A DNA stretch of 7,677 bases from Candidatus Moraniibacteriota bacterium. Lineage in GTDB: Bacteria > Patescibacteriota > Minisyncoccia > Moranbacterales > GCA-2747515. Position 1 is the stretch's first letter. The number at the start of each line of letters is the position of its first letter. The stretch is from positions 1 through 7,677 of the forward strand of contig JAUVJK010000039.1 of the NCBI GenBank assembly GCA_030592425.1. The letters run 5' to 3'. The notes under the pieces are model-generated. The model did no database searches. It worked only from the letters and a program-made list of their open reading frames with translations, and was not told where the DNA came from. Of the stretch, positions 1-5,507 are shown piece after piece. Made by a program: the position numbers and the translations under genes.

Positions 1-37
1 AGAATAGTGTGCAGTATGTAATATTTAGGGCTCAAAT

Positions 38-62
38 GTTATCATTCATTACGAATGATAAC
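38..62. repeat. Inverted repeat, 10-bp perfect arms
   Basis: Arms GTTATCATTC (38-47) and GAATGATAAC (53-62) are exact reverse complements around a 5-base loop ATTAC. No T-run follows on the + strand, and none on the - strand, so a simple intrinsic terminator is unlikely. It could be an operator or an RNA hairpin at the end of a transcript entering from the left. Function unknown. Confidence 0.6.
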
Positions 63-111
63 CATAGACAGAAATATTTATAAGAAGTAGTTTAGATCCT
101 TGTTGATTGAT

Positions 112-140
112 ATAGTACATTATACGTATAACTGTACTTT
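112..140. repeat. Degraded third copy of the operator-like palindrome
   Basis: The segment begins ATAGTACA and ends TGTACTTT around the central palindrome TTATACGTATAA. It shares the AGTACA and TGTACT half-sites and an alternating A/T core around CG with the perfect palindromes at 296-327 and 805-836. The distance between half-sites is 13 here instead of 14, so it is imperfect. It may be a weak or auxiliary site for the same protein, or chance in AT-rich DNA. Confidence 0.35.
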
Positions 141-295
141 AGAGTTTGATACACTTGTAGGAATTATAAAGATCATGCGAATATAAGGTTTATAGAGGAA
201 GTGTCTTCTAGGTGTTGATATAGAAATGATCTTTTGATAGAACGAATAGGAAATAACAACAAGAAACTCATCTAGCCATATATACACAATAGTCT

Positions 296-327
296 AATAG
301 TACAATATATCGATATATTGTACTATT
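296..327. promoter_or_regulatory. Perfect 32-bp palindrome upstream of the TrpR-like gene
   Basis: The left arm is AATAGTACAATATATC (296-311) and the right arm (312-327) is its exact reverse complement. Every one of 16 base pairs matches, with no loop. It lies 48 bases before the ATG of the TrpR-like gene. A near-identical palindrome at 805-836 sits before the next gene. TrpR-family dimers bind palindromic DNA, so the simplest reading is an autoregulatory operator. A cruciform or RNA hairpin function is possible too, but no T-run follows, which argues against a terminator. Confidence 0.7.
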
Positions 328-357
328 GCGGTAGATATGTTACTGTAGAGGTGTAAA

Positions 358-366
358 TGATATAGC
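358..366 (+). promoter_or_regulatory. Possible extended -10 for the TrpR-like gene
   Basis: TGA-TATAGC matches an extended -10 pattern (TGn then four of six -10 bases) and ends 9 bases before the ATG at 376, giving a 5' leader of only a few bases. No convincing -35 is visible. The same 9-base distance from a -10-like hexamer to the ATG is seen at the next gene. Confidence 0.3.
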
Positions 367-375
367 TACATAATT

Positions 376-783
376 ATGAGTAAAGTTCAAATCAATGATC
401 TTGATCAGGATCTAAGGTACCGTATCGTTGGGGATTTCTATGATATAGTTACACATTTAGAAAAGAAAAAGGATGTTGTTGGATTTTTTATGGGTTTACT
501 TACGCCAAGTGAATCAATTATGTTTGCACGACGTATTCAAGTTGCAAAATTATTACTTGCGGGAAAAAGTTATGATAATATCACGAAAGAATTAGGCGTT
601 GGAAAAACGACGATTATGAGTATTAGACAATGGATCGATAGTGAAAGTCAAGGGTTTCGAGAGCAAATTGAGAAACAACAAAAACGACAGAAGAGACATG
701 AGGGAGACAAAAGAAAAATGTATGATAGGATTTTGAGTCCATATGGACAAATAGAGATAGTAAAAAAAATGTTAGATATGTGA
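376..783 (+). CDS. TrpR-like (YerC/YecD family) DNA-binding protein
   Basis: A predicted transcription regulator of 135 residues related to the Trp repressor fold (YerC/YecD branch). An all-helical core covers about residues 5-90. The helix-turn-helix lies at about 53-85 (from RRIQVAKLL through LGVGKTTIMSIRQWI), including the family-typical segment LLTPSESIMFARRIQVAKLL. A lysine/arginine-rich tail at about 95-130 could add nucleic-acid contacts. Family members are known or presumed dimeric DNA binders; the ligand, if any, is not evident here and no trp genes are nearby. The ATG at 376 has no SD. Two near-identical perfect palindromes flank the gene (296-327 and 805-836), so autoregulation and control of the following metallohydrolase gene are the natural hypothesis. 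Family assignment is firm; the regulatory target is inferred. Confidence 0.85.
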   Translation: MSKVQINDLDQDLRYRIVGDFYDIVTHLEKKKDVVGFFMGLLTPSESIMFARRIQVAKLLLAGKSYDNITKELGVGKTTIMSIRQWIDSESQGFREQIEKQQKRQKRHEGDKRKMYDRILSPYGQIEIVKKMLDM

Positions 784-804
784 TTGATCGATATGTCTTT
801 GAGA

Positions 805-836
805 AGTAGTACTATATATCGATATATAGTACTACT
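805..836. promoter_or_regulatory. Second perfect 32-bp palindrome, upstream of the YgjP-like gene
   Basis: The left arm is AGTAGTACTATATATC (805-820) and the right arm (821-836) is its exact reverse complement. Compared with 296-327, only arm positions 2 and 9 differ, and both changes are mirrored in the other arm, so dyad symmetry is fully kept. Both copies are followed closely by GCG and then TATGTT (with a 5-base difference in spacing). It lies 36 bases before the ATG at 873, just upstream of the expected -35. An operator role is inferred. Confidence 0.7.
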
Positions 837-857
837 GCGTATGTTTATTTGATTGAA

Positions 858-863
858 TATACT
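858..863 (+). promoter_or_regulatory. Possible -10 hexamer for the YgjP-like gene
   Basis: TATACT matches five of six -10 consensus bases and ends 9 bases before the ATG at 873. The start would lie within a few bases of the ATG, so the mRNA would be nearly leaderless. No clear -35 hexamer is visible; the expected -35 position overlaps the right end of the palindrome at 805-836. Confidence 0.35.
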
Positions 864-872
864 TAGGAAAAT

Positions 873-1424
873 ATGTTGCGAAAAATAACGATCGAAGATA
901 TGGAGTGTATGTATACACTGAAGCGACGTGCGTATCAGCGACGGGTTAATTTGATCGTGCATCAGGATGGGACATTTGTTGTGACAGCGCCAAAAACATA
1001 TCCGCAATTTTTCATTGATAAGACGCTACGAAGAAATAGCACTTGGATCACAAAGCATCTACGCGTATATCAACCCTCGATCAAGACGACGATCGATCAG
1101 AAAATGGTCAAACATATCAAAAAAGTAGCACGCAGTATTGTTGAGGAGAGATTGGAGCACTTTAATGCGCATTATCAATTACCTTATAAGCACATTAGTA
1201 TTCGTCAGCAGAAAACGCGGTGGGGGAGTTGTAGCGCAGAGGGCAATCTCAATTTTAATTGTAAGATCGTTTGTCTTACACCGTTACTACGTGATTACAT
1301 CATTGTGCATGAATTGTGTCATGTTCAAGAGATGAATCATCAAGCCTCATTTTGGTCGTTGGTTAGTGAGACGATGCCAGACCATAAAGAACGACGTCGC
1401 GCATTACGCAAAATTCGGATATAA
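873..1424 (+). CDS. YgjP-like (DUF45) zinc metallohydrolase
   Basis: A predicted metal-dependent hydrolase of 183 residues, YgjP/DUF45 family (gluzincin-like metallopeptidase fold). The family signature is complete: RWGSC at 116-120, GNLNFN at 124-129, and the zinc-binding HELCH at 146-150 with a third likely ligand H156 in NHQASFW. Zn ligands would be H146, H150 and H156, with E147 as catalytic base. The N-terminal half (1-70) carries the conserved basic segment and beta-rich region typical of the family. There is no signal peptide or membrane segment, so it is cytoplasmic. The ATG at 873 lacks a canonical SD (only AGGA close by). It follows the TrpR-like gene by 89 bases, and the palindrome at 805-836 lies in between, suggesting shared control. 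Physiological substrate unknown. Confidence 0.9.
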   Translation: MLRKITIEDMECMYTLKRRAYQRRVNLIVHQDGTFVVTAPKTYPQFFIDKTLRRNSTWITKHLRVYQPSIKTTIDQKMVKHIKKVARSIVEERLEHFNAHYQLPYKHISIRQQKTRWGSCSAEGNLNFNCKIVCLTPLLRDYIIVHELCHVQEMNHQASFWSLVSETMPDHKERRRALRKIRI

Positions 1425-1454
1425 TGAAAAGAGTATTCTACAATAAATATAAAT

Positions 1455-2468
1455 ATGAAAAAAGCACTTAAATATTTTGTGATTATATTCGGAGTGATCA
1501 TTGGGTTTGTGATCCTTTTTCTACTGTATATAAATATTCCTGTAAAAACACCTGCTGAGCCATTTGATCTTGGTGTCACATACTCATGGCGCTATAGTGA
1601 TGAACTGAATATTGATTGGCAGGAAGTTTATACGGCGATACTTGATGATCTGAATGTCAAAAAAATTCGTATTCCCGTGTACTGGGATCATATAGAAGCT
1701 GTGGAAGGTCAGTACAATTGGGATCATCTTGATTATGAAGTGGCAGAGGCAGAGAAAAGAAATGCACAACTCATTCTTGTGATCGGTCGGAAAGTACCAC
1801 GGTGGCCAGAGTGCTTTATTCCAGAATGGGCGGTGGATGATACAGATAAAAGGCGAGAACGATTATTGATCTTTATTGAAGAAGTGATCAATCGATACAA
1901 AGATTCTTCAGCTGTAGCAATCTGGCAGATCGAAAACGAACCATTTCTTGGCTATGGGGATTGCCCTCCATTTAGTGTCGAATTCTTCGATCAGGAGGTC
2001 GCAACTGCACGTGCGACTGACTCTACACGACCAATTCTTATTACGGATAGCGGTGAATTGAGTTTATGGATACCTGCAGCAAAGCGGGCTGATATCTTTG
2101 GTACAACAATGTATCGAAATGTCTATACACAGAAATATGGTTATTATGAATATCCTGTTGGGCCACGTTTCTTTCAATTGAAACGTTGGATGATCGATGT
2201 ATTTGCTGATCAAAAAAATGCTATTGTGATCGAATTACAGGGAGAGCCATGGATGGCAGGGACAACCACTGATTTTTCAAAAGAACAGCAATTGGAACAT
2301 ATGAATCCTGAGCAACTTGTTGAGAATGTTAATTTTGCACGACAGGGAGGTTTTGATGATATCTATCTGTGGGGTGTGGAGTGGTGGTATTACATGAAGG
2401 TGACGCATGGAGAGGATTCTGTCTGGGAGGCGGCTCGCGCAATGTTTGCAACAACTAATCAGGATTAA
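1455..2468 (+). CDS. Membrane-anchored glycoside hydrolase-like protein (clan GH-A type)
   Basis: A 337-residue protein with one N-terminal membrane segment at about 7-26, after a short Lys-containing head, and a large outside domain from about 35. The domain resembles (beta/alpha)8 glycoside hydrolases of clan GH-A: IRIPVYWDHIE near 71-81, GQYNWDHLD at 85-93, and WQIENEPF at 157-164, where E162 after Asn is the expected acid/base. VIELQGEPW at 258-266 holds the probable nucleophile, E260 or less likely E264. WGVEWWYY near 306-313 fits the last beta strand. The exact GH family and substrate cannot be settled by eye. The hydrophobic N-terminus has no obvious cleavage site, so a signal anchor is likely, exposing the enzyme on the cell surface. 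The ATG follows the metallohydrolase gene by 30 bases, with no SD. Confidence 0.8.
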   Translation: MKKALKYFVIIFGVIIGFVILFLLYINIPVKTPAEPFDLGVTYSWRYSDELNIDWQEVYTAILDDLNVKKIRIPVYWDHIEAVEGQYNWDHLDYEVAEAEKRNAQLILVIGRKVPRWPECFIPEWAVDDTDKRRERLLIFIEEVINRYKDSSAVAIWQIENEPFLGYGDCPPFSVEFFDQEVATARATDSTRPILITDSGELSLWIPAAKRADIFGTTMYRNVYTQKYGYYEYPVGPRFFQLKRWMIDVFADQKNAIVIELQGEPWMAGTTTDFSKEQQLEHMNPEQLVENVNFARQGGFDDIYLWGVEWWYYMKVTHGEDSVWEAARAMFATTNQD

Positions 2469-2473
2469 ATAAA

Positions 2474-2483
2474 AAGGAGGTGA
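2474..2483 (+). promoter_or_regulatory. Strong Shine-Dalgarno site
   Basis: AAGGAGGTGA is a near-full complement of the usual 16S anti-SD tail and lies 4 bases before the ATG at 2488 (7 bases counted from GGAGG). It fixes that start. It is the only strong, correctly spaced SD before any confident gene in this window; the other starts have none or weak ones. Confidence 0.85.
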
Positions 2484-2487
2484 AATT

Positions 2488-2703
2488 ATGAAACAGTATA
2501 AATGTGCAATGAAGGCTGCTCACGTGCTTCTTGTGCTATCAGTTCTAGCAATTATTTGTGCAGCAGTCGTATTCCTCGGTTTGACAGAGGCAATTTTTGG
2601 CCTTGCTGGTACACAGTGGCTATTGATTGCGATAGCGCTTGGTGTCTTTGCAACTAACCTTCGTTTATGTAAAGATTGTTATACTCCAGGAAAATGTGAA
2701 TAG
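2488..2703 (+). CDS. Small two-helix membrane protein with Cys-rich tail
   Basis: A 71-residue protein I do not recognise. Two hydrophobic helices are visible, at about 12-33 and 43-58, separated by a short loop containing GLTEAIFGLAG. The C-terminal tail carries C61, C64 and C70 (CKDCYTPGKC), and there is a further Cys at position 6 before the first helix. With both ends on the same side, the cysteines could bind a metal or form disulfides; this is inference. The start is secured by the strong SD at 2474-2483. It follows the glycoside hydrolase by 19 bases in the same direction, so co-transcription is likely and the strong SD would raise its expression relative to its neighbour. Confidence 0.75.
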   Translation: MKQYKCAMKAAHVLLVLSVLAIICAAVVFLGLTEAIFGLAGTQWLLIAIALGVFATNLRLCKDCYTPGKCE

Positions 2704-2811
2704 TTCTTAGGCGAAACTATTAATACCATTGAAGGGGCTGTGACAAAATAGTGTGTGTTCATTAGTAGGCTTTCTTCTACATTCTATTTTCTAATATCTA
2801 AATTCTAGCTC

Positions 2812-3483
2812 ATGAATCGACTCGTTTTTGATATTGAGTGTACAGGAAAAGATTTTAATATGCTTGATGAAAAGACGCAGGAGAACCTTTTGCGATACGC
2901 ACAAACGCCAGAGGAGATAAAAAGTGAAAAAGAAAAGACTGCACTTTGGCCTGTGACGGGGGAAGTTGTTGCAATTGGCATGTTGAATATTGATACTGGA
3001 AATGCAAAAGTCTATTTTTGTGGTGATAGTAAAAGCGTTAATGAGTATGAAAAAGAAGGCGTGATCTATAAAATGGGGAATGAGAAAGATGTGTTAAAGT
3101 GGTTCTGGAAAGATGTTGCATATTTTGATCAAATAATCACTTTTAATGGACGCGGATTTGATGCTCCCTATATTCTCTTTCGTTCGATGGTTCATGATAT
3201 TGAGCCATCGATCGATCTTATGCCTTATCGTTATGATGCGCGAAAACATTGTGATCTAGCTGATCAGTTATCATATTATGGAGCAACGCGACGATTTGGA
3301 CTGCATGTTTATATGCAGGCGCTTGGTTTGCAAAGTCCAAAAGAAGCTGGCGTCGAAGGATTTGCTGTACCGCAGTTATTTCGCAATGGAGAGTATAAAA
3401 AAATCGCTGAATATTGTATGCGCGATGTTTATGCGACGACAGAATTATTTCAGAAGTGGGAAAGAATGCAAGCGCAATCCTAA
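2812..3483 (+). CDS. Predicted 3'-5' exonuclease, DnaQ/PolB-type RNase H fold
   Basis: A 223-residue single-domain nuclease of the DEDD superfamily, resembling the family called predicted 3'-5' exonuclease related to the exonuclease domain of PolB. Motif Exo I is FDIECTG (D7 and E9). Exo II is ITFNGRGFDAPY at 109-120, with D117. HCDLADQL at 146-153 contributes a family-conserved Asp (D148). Exo III is YCMRDVYATTEL at 201-212, with Y201 and D205, the DEDDy arrangement. All expected two-metal-ion acidic residues are present, so it should be active on single-stranded or 3'-end nucleic acid. No polymerase domain is attached. A 108-base gap precedes it, suggesting its own promoter; no SD is visible. 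It probably heads an operon with the methyltransferase gene that follows. Confidence 0.88.
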   Translation: MNRLVFDIECTGKDFNMLDEKTQENLLRYAQTPEEIKSEKEKTALWPVTGEVVAIGMLNIDTGNAKVYFCGDSKSVNEYEKEGVIYKMGNEKDVLKWFWKDVAYFDQIITFNGRGFDAPYILFRSMVHDIEPSIDLMPYRYDARKHCDLADQLSYYGATRRFGLHVYMQALGLQSPKEAGVEGFAVPQLFRNGEYKKIAEYCMRDVYATTELFQKWERMQAQS

Positions 3484-3539
3484 TGACGGATGACTAAATT
3501 ACTAATGACGAAGAAAGAATACGATATCGTTTGTTTATT

Positions 3540-4037
3540 ATGCATCAAAAGAAAGATCAATTTATTATTATTCTTCACAATGTGCGTAGCGCATTGAATG
3601 TAGGTTCGATCATACGAACAGCTGATGGATGTGGCGTTGACCATGTGTATCTTACAGGATTTACAGCTGCACCTCATGATGGTGTGAAAGCTTACATGAC
3701 ACAAGGTGAGAAGCGTATTGCAAAAACAGCACTTGGTGCAGAGAAAAATGTCCCATGGACTCATAAAAGTGCGATCAATGACGTATTCGTAGCATTGAAA
3801 TATGACGATTATATGATCGTAGCATTGGAGCAGGCTGATACAAGTATTGATTATAAAGAATTTGAAGTAAACTTTCCTCTTGCCCTTGTATTGGGCAATG
3901 AACCCAATGGGATCGATAAGCAAACTCTCGAACGATGTGATATAATAATTGATATACCAATGCGAGGAAGTAAGGAATCATTGAATGTTGCAGTTGCCGC
4001 GGGTGTCGTCATGTATGAGATCATGACGCATAAATAA
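3540..4037 (+). CDS. SpoU/TrmH family RNA 2'-O-methyltransferase
   Basis: A 165-residue SPOUT-class enzyme that would transfer methyl from S-adenosylmethionine to a ribose 2'-OH of tRNA or rRNA. It shows the three family motifs: motif 1 LHNVRSALNVGSIIRTADG near 12-30 with the catalytic-type Arg; motif 2 LVLGNEPNGID near 119-130; and motif 3 from IDIPMRGSKESLNVAVA to the end, forming the SAM-binding knot. It has the catalytic domain only, without the N-terminal substrate-binding domain of RlmB-type members, so its size fits stand-alone TrmH/TrmL-like proteins. I chose the ATG at 3540 over an in-frame TTG at 3531; no SD supports either. The target nucleotide cannot be told from sequence. It lies 56 bases after the exonuclease gene and 12 bases before the small ORF at 4050. 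Confidence 0.9.
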   Translation: MHQKKDQFIIILHNVRSALNVGSIIRTADGCGVDHVYLTGFTAAPHDGVKAYMTQGEKRIAKTALGAEKNVPWTHKSAINDVFVALKYDDYMIVALEQADTSIDYKEFEVNFPLALVLGNEPNGIDKQTLERCDIIIDIPMRGSKESLNVAVAAGVVMYEIMTHK

Positions 4038-4049
4038 CATGAAAAAAAT

Positions 4050-4160
4050 ATGAATCAGCTAATCGACAATTTTTTGAAAAGAACTCTGTGGATTTGGCTT
4101 CCATTTGCAGCTCTTGTACGATTGACAATGGATGTGATCAATAAGCATGAAAATGAATAG
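4050..4160 (+). CDS. Small ORF, 36 residues, single hydrophobic helix
   Basis: An ATG-started ORF of 36 codons plus TAG fills the gap between the methyltransferase and the VanZ-like gene. It overlaps the VanZ start by 14 bases in another frame. The peptide begins MNQLIDNFLKRTLWIWLPF and continues with a hydrophobic stretch to about residue 27, then ends with a charged tail. This has the look of a short membrane or membrane-surface protein: basic residues, then Trp-rich hydrophobic helix, then acidic end. There is no SD. The tight packing (12 bases after the previous stop, overlap with the next start) supports a real translated, coupled gene, but its shortness leaves doubt. No family recognised. 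Confidence 0.5.
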   Translation: MNQLIDNFLKRTLWIWLPFAALVRLTMDVINKHENE

Positions 4161-4644
4161 AAAAAGGAACAACGAAAAGACAAAGTATCGATACGAAAAC
4201 ATGGGTAAGAAGCTTTTAGCTGTTTTTGGCGAAAGTAAAAATTTATCGTTAGGTGAATACTGGCTTTTTTATCTTGCACCAATCTTTTTGTGGATGCTGA
4301 TCATTTACATTCTTTCTTCACAAAGCACATTTACTGCAGGAAGTAATTCATTTGATCTGATCGCTTATCTTTTACGGAAGACAGCTCATATCGGAGAATA
4401 TTTTGTTTTGACGATCTTAATTATTCGTTCGATCGAAGTGCTGGATCAGCCGATCAATCGTGTACTTCTTATGAGTGGCGCTTTCTCTTTTCTTTATGCT
4501 TTAAGCGATGAATTGCATCAATCATTCGTACCATTGCGAGATGGAAAGGTAACAGATATTGGTATAGATTTTATTGGGATCGTTTTAGCGCTTCTTGTAT
4601 ATGCTCTGTGGTATAATAACGTGCAGAAAAAGCAGAAAAAGTAA
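4147..4644 (+). CDS. VanZ-like family membrane protein
   Basis: A 165-residue protein of the VanZ-like family, named after the teicoplanin-resistance accessory protein but widespread with mostly unknown roles. Predicted membrane helices lie at about 38-57, 83-95, 106-119 and 138-156. Family signatures are visible: SSQS at 57-60 after helix 1, RKTAHIGEYFVL at 77-88, and LSDELHQSFVPLRDGKVTDIGID at about 119-141, holding the conserved His, Glu and Asp residues. The cytosolic N-terminus (1-35) is rich in Lys/Arg. Alternative starts are the ATGs at 4153 and 4201; 4147 is kept because it overlaps the preceding small ORF as in coupled genes, and 4201 would also keep the whole domain. A terminator-like hairpin follows at 4667-4701. 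Resistance function should not be assumed. Confidence 0.85.
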   Translation: MKMNRKRNNEKTKYRYENMGKKLLAVFGESKNLSLGEYWLFYLAPIFLWMLIIYILSSQSTFTAGSNSFDLIAYLLRKTAHIGEYFVLTILIIRSIEVLDQPINRVLLMSGAFSFLYALSDELHQSFVPLRDGKVTDIGIDFIGIVLALLVYALWYNNVQKKQKK

Positions 4645-4666
4645 TAGGAACATTTCTTTTCTTAAT

Positions 4667-4701
4667 AAAAAATCATCACGAGATATGGTGATTTTAATTT
4701 T
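4667..4701. terminator. Bidirectional terminator between convergent operons
   Basis: AAAATCA (4669-4675) pairs with TGATTTT (4689-4695); an alternative register pairs ATCAC (4675-4679) with GTGAT (4688-4692). T-rich runs follow on both strands. It sits between the stop of the VanZ-like gene (+) and the stop of rplT (-), the expected place for a shared terminator. The stem is short and AT-rich, so strength is uncertain. Confidence 0.6.
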
Positions 4702-4714
4702 GCTAAAGGAATTC

Positions 4715-5059
4715 TTATTTGACAGTTTCCATCATCTTTGCAAATACGGTTGGATTTTCGACTGCCATCTGTGAGAGAACCTTTCGATCAAGTTCTACTT
4801 TTTTATCCGCAAGTGTATTGATGAATGCGCTGTAAGTAGTATCATGCTCGCGTACGGCATTGTTTAGACGAAGGATCCACAAGCGACGCATAACACGTTT
4901 TTTGGTGCGACGATCGCGATATGCATATTTTCCAGCCTTCATGACAGCTTCTTTAGCTGCACGATAATGTGTACTACGTCGCCATTTATATCCTTTTGCT
5001 TGTTTGAGGAGATTTTTGCGTCGTTTAGATGCAGTTACTCCGCGTTTTACTCGTGCCAT
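4715..5059 (-). CDS. rplT: Large ribosomal subunit protein bL20
   Basis: bL20, 114 residues, close to the usual 115-120. It binds 23S rRNA and is needed early in 50S assembly. The basic N-terminal extension (MARVKRGVTASKRRKNLLKQ) and the signature region around residues 35-70, with YRAAKEAVMKAGKYAYRDRR followed by LWILRLNNAVR, are diagnostic. The globular C-terminal domain ends in NPTVFAKMMETVK. It follows rpmI by 44 bases on the same strand, in the conserved infC-rpmI-rplT order. The ATG start is canonical for the family although no SD precedes it. In other bacteria bL20 represses this operon by binding the leader RNA; whether that happens here is open, though rpmI has a long leader. Confidence 0.97.
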   Translation of the reverse strand: MARVKRGVTASKRRKNLLKQAKGYKWRRSTHYRAAKEAVMKAGKYAYRDRRTKKRVMRRLWILRLNNAVREHDTTYSAFINTLADKKVELDRKVLSQMAVENPTVFAKMMETVK

Positions 5060-5103
5060 ATGATTGAGTCAATACTAATAAAGTTTTAAATTCTGTAGAG
5101 TTC

Positions 5104-5298
5104 TTATTTTGAAAGTGATTTCAAAACATTTTTTTCGTCTGTCTTGAAGAGACGTTGATCCTTGCGTTTGTGGCGCGTTTGTTTCCCGGTACATTTTGCA
5201 TTAAAGTGATTCTGACCTGTTGTACGGCGTATAACCTTGCGCCCCTTAGTAATCTTTACTTTTTTTACGAGCGCTTTGCGCGTCTTCATTTTTGGCAT
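5104..5298 (-). CDS. rpmI: Large ribosomal subunit protein bL35
   Basis: bL35, 64 residues, the normal length for this small, very basic 50S protein. The opening MPKMKTRKALVKKVKITKGRKV and the central block NHFNAKCTGKQTRHKR fit the family. An in-frame TAA lies 15 bases upstream of the ATG, fixing the start, although the only SD-like string (AAGGAGG) is about 26 bases away, too far for normal use. That string is better explained as one arm of a hairpin at 5324-5350. The gene lies downstream of its own promoter candidate (5463-5491) with a leader of roughly 160 bases, and is followed by rplT. Confidence 0.95.
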   Translation of the reverse strand: MPKMKTRKALVKKVKITKGRKVIRRTTGQNHFNAKCTGKQTRHKRKDQRLFKTDEKNVLKSLSK

Positions 5299-5323
5299 AG
5301 TAATTTTACGTTATTCTGTTCAA

Positions 5324-5350
5324 TCCTCCTTCGCTGTTAGCTATGGCGGA
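5324..5350 (-). repeat. Hairpin in the rpmI leader, holding a misplaced SD-like string
   Basis: On the + strand TCCTCC (5324-5329) faces GGCGGA (5345-5350), with five of six pairs. Inside them TCGCT (5331-5335) faces AGCTA (5339-5343), with four of five pairs, around the loop GTT. The - strand reading of 5324-5331 gives AAGGAGGA, which looks like an SD but lies about 26 bases before the rpmI ATG. From memory, hairpins of the form TCCGCC...AGCGAAGGCGGA recur in intergenic DNA of candidate-phylum genomes; this could be a decayed copy, but I cannot verify that. Confidence 0.45.
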
Positions 5351-5462
5351 CAAGACTATGAAACTCTACTTCTTTCTGTGTATCTAGGAAAAAGGAAATA
5401 GATGTAGATAGTAATCTTTCTTTTCAAATTAAAAAAATGCTTGTACAGCAATATGTTCCCCT

Positions 5463-5491
5463 ACTGTAATAGATTGTCGTTGATTTGTCAA
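5463..5491 (-). promoter_or_regulatory. Sigma70-type promoter for rpmI-rplT
   Basis: On the - strand a perfect -35 TTGACA (5491-5486) is followed after exactly 17 bases by TACAGT (5468-5463), four of six -10 bases. Transcription would start near 5456, leaving a leader of about 158 bases before rpmI. It lies just after the infC stop, so rpmI-rplT may be transcribed apart from infC. Confidence 0.65.
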
Positions 5492-5507
5492 TGACGCTTC
5501 ACAAAAT

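Larger units (their letters stand above)
1..295. other. Gene-poor leader region
   Basis: No reading frame here has coding character; all frames are broken by stops and I recognise no RNA gene. The stretch is AT-rich. It holds a 10-bp stem hairpin at 38-62 and a degraded operator-like palindrome at 112-140, both listed separately. It probably contains the 3' flank of an unseen gene to the left plus the upstream control region of the TrpR-like gene. Confidence 0.5.

Noticed and set aside
38..62. Fur-type box
   Set aside because: The arm sequence and 5-base spacing do not fit the 19-bp Fur consensus, and no iron gene is nearby.
296..836. The palindrome pair as terminal repeats of a small mobile element carrying the TrpR-like gene
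   Set aside because: Each copy is a complete dyad in itself, no target-site duplication is evident, there is no transposase, and each sits at promoter distance from a start codon.
296..836. The palindrome pair as intrinsic terminators
   Set aside because: No T-run follows either copy on either strand, and the stems are AT-rich with no loop.
648..1007. 119-codon frame on the - strand across the TrpR-like and YgjP-like genes
   Set aside because: It overlaps two clear genes and the palindrome; the hydrophobic, Ile/Cys-rich product arises from AT-rich antisense.
3480..3923. 147-codon frame on the - strand opposite the methyltransferase
   Set aside because: Antisense shadow of a gene with all SPOUT motifs; composition rich in Cys, Ile and Tyr without any family feature.
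4147..4644. Glycopeptide resistance determinant
   Set aside because: VanZ-like proteins are widespread with unknown roles; no vanRSHAX-type genes are present.
5427..5448. Short hairpin TGCT-GTACA-AGCA followed by seven T in the rpmI leader, as an attenuator
   Set aside because: Only four base pairs; too weak to call without covariation evidence, though its place about 10-30 bases after the predicted start is suggestive.
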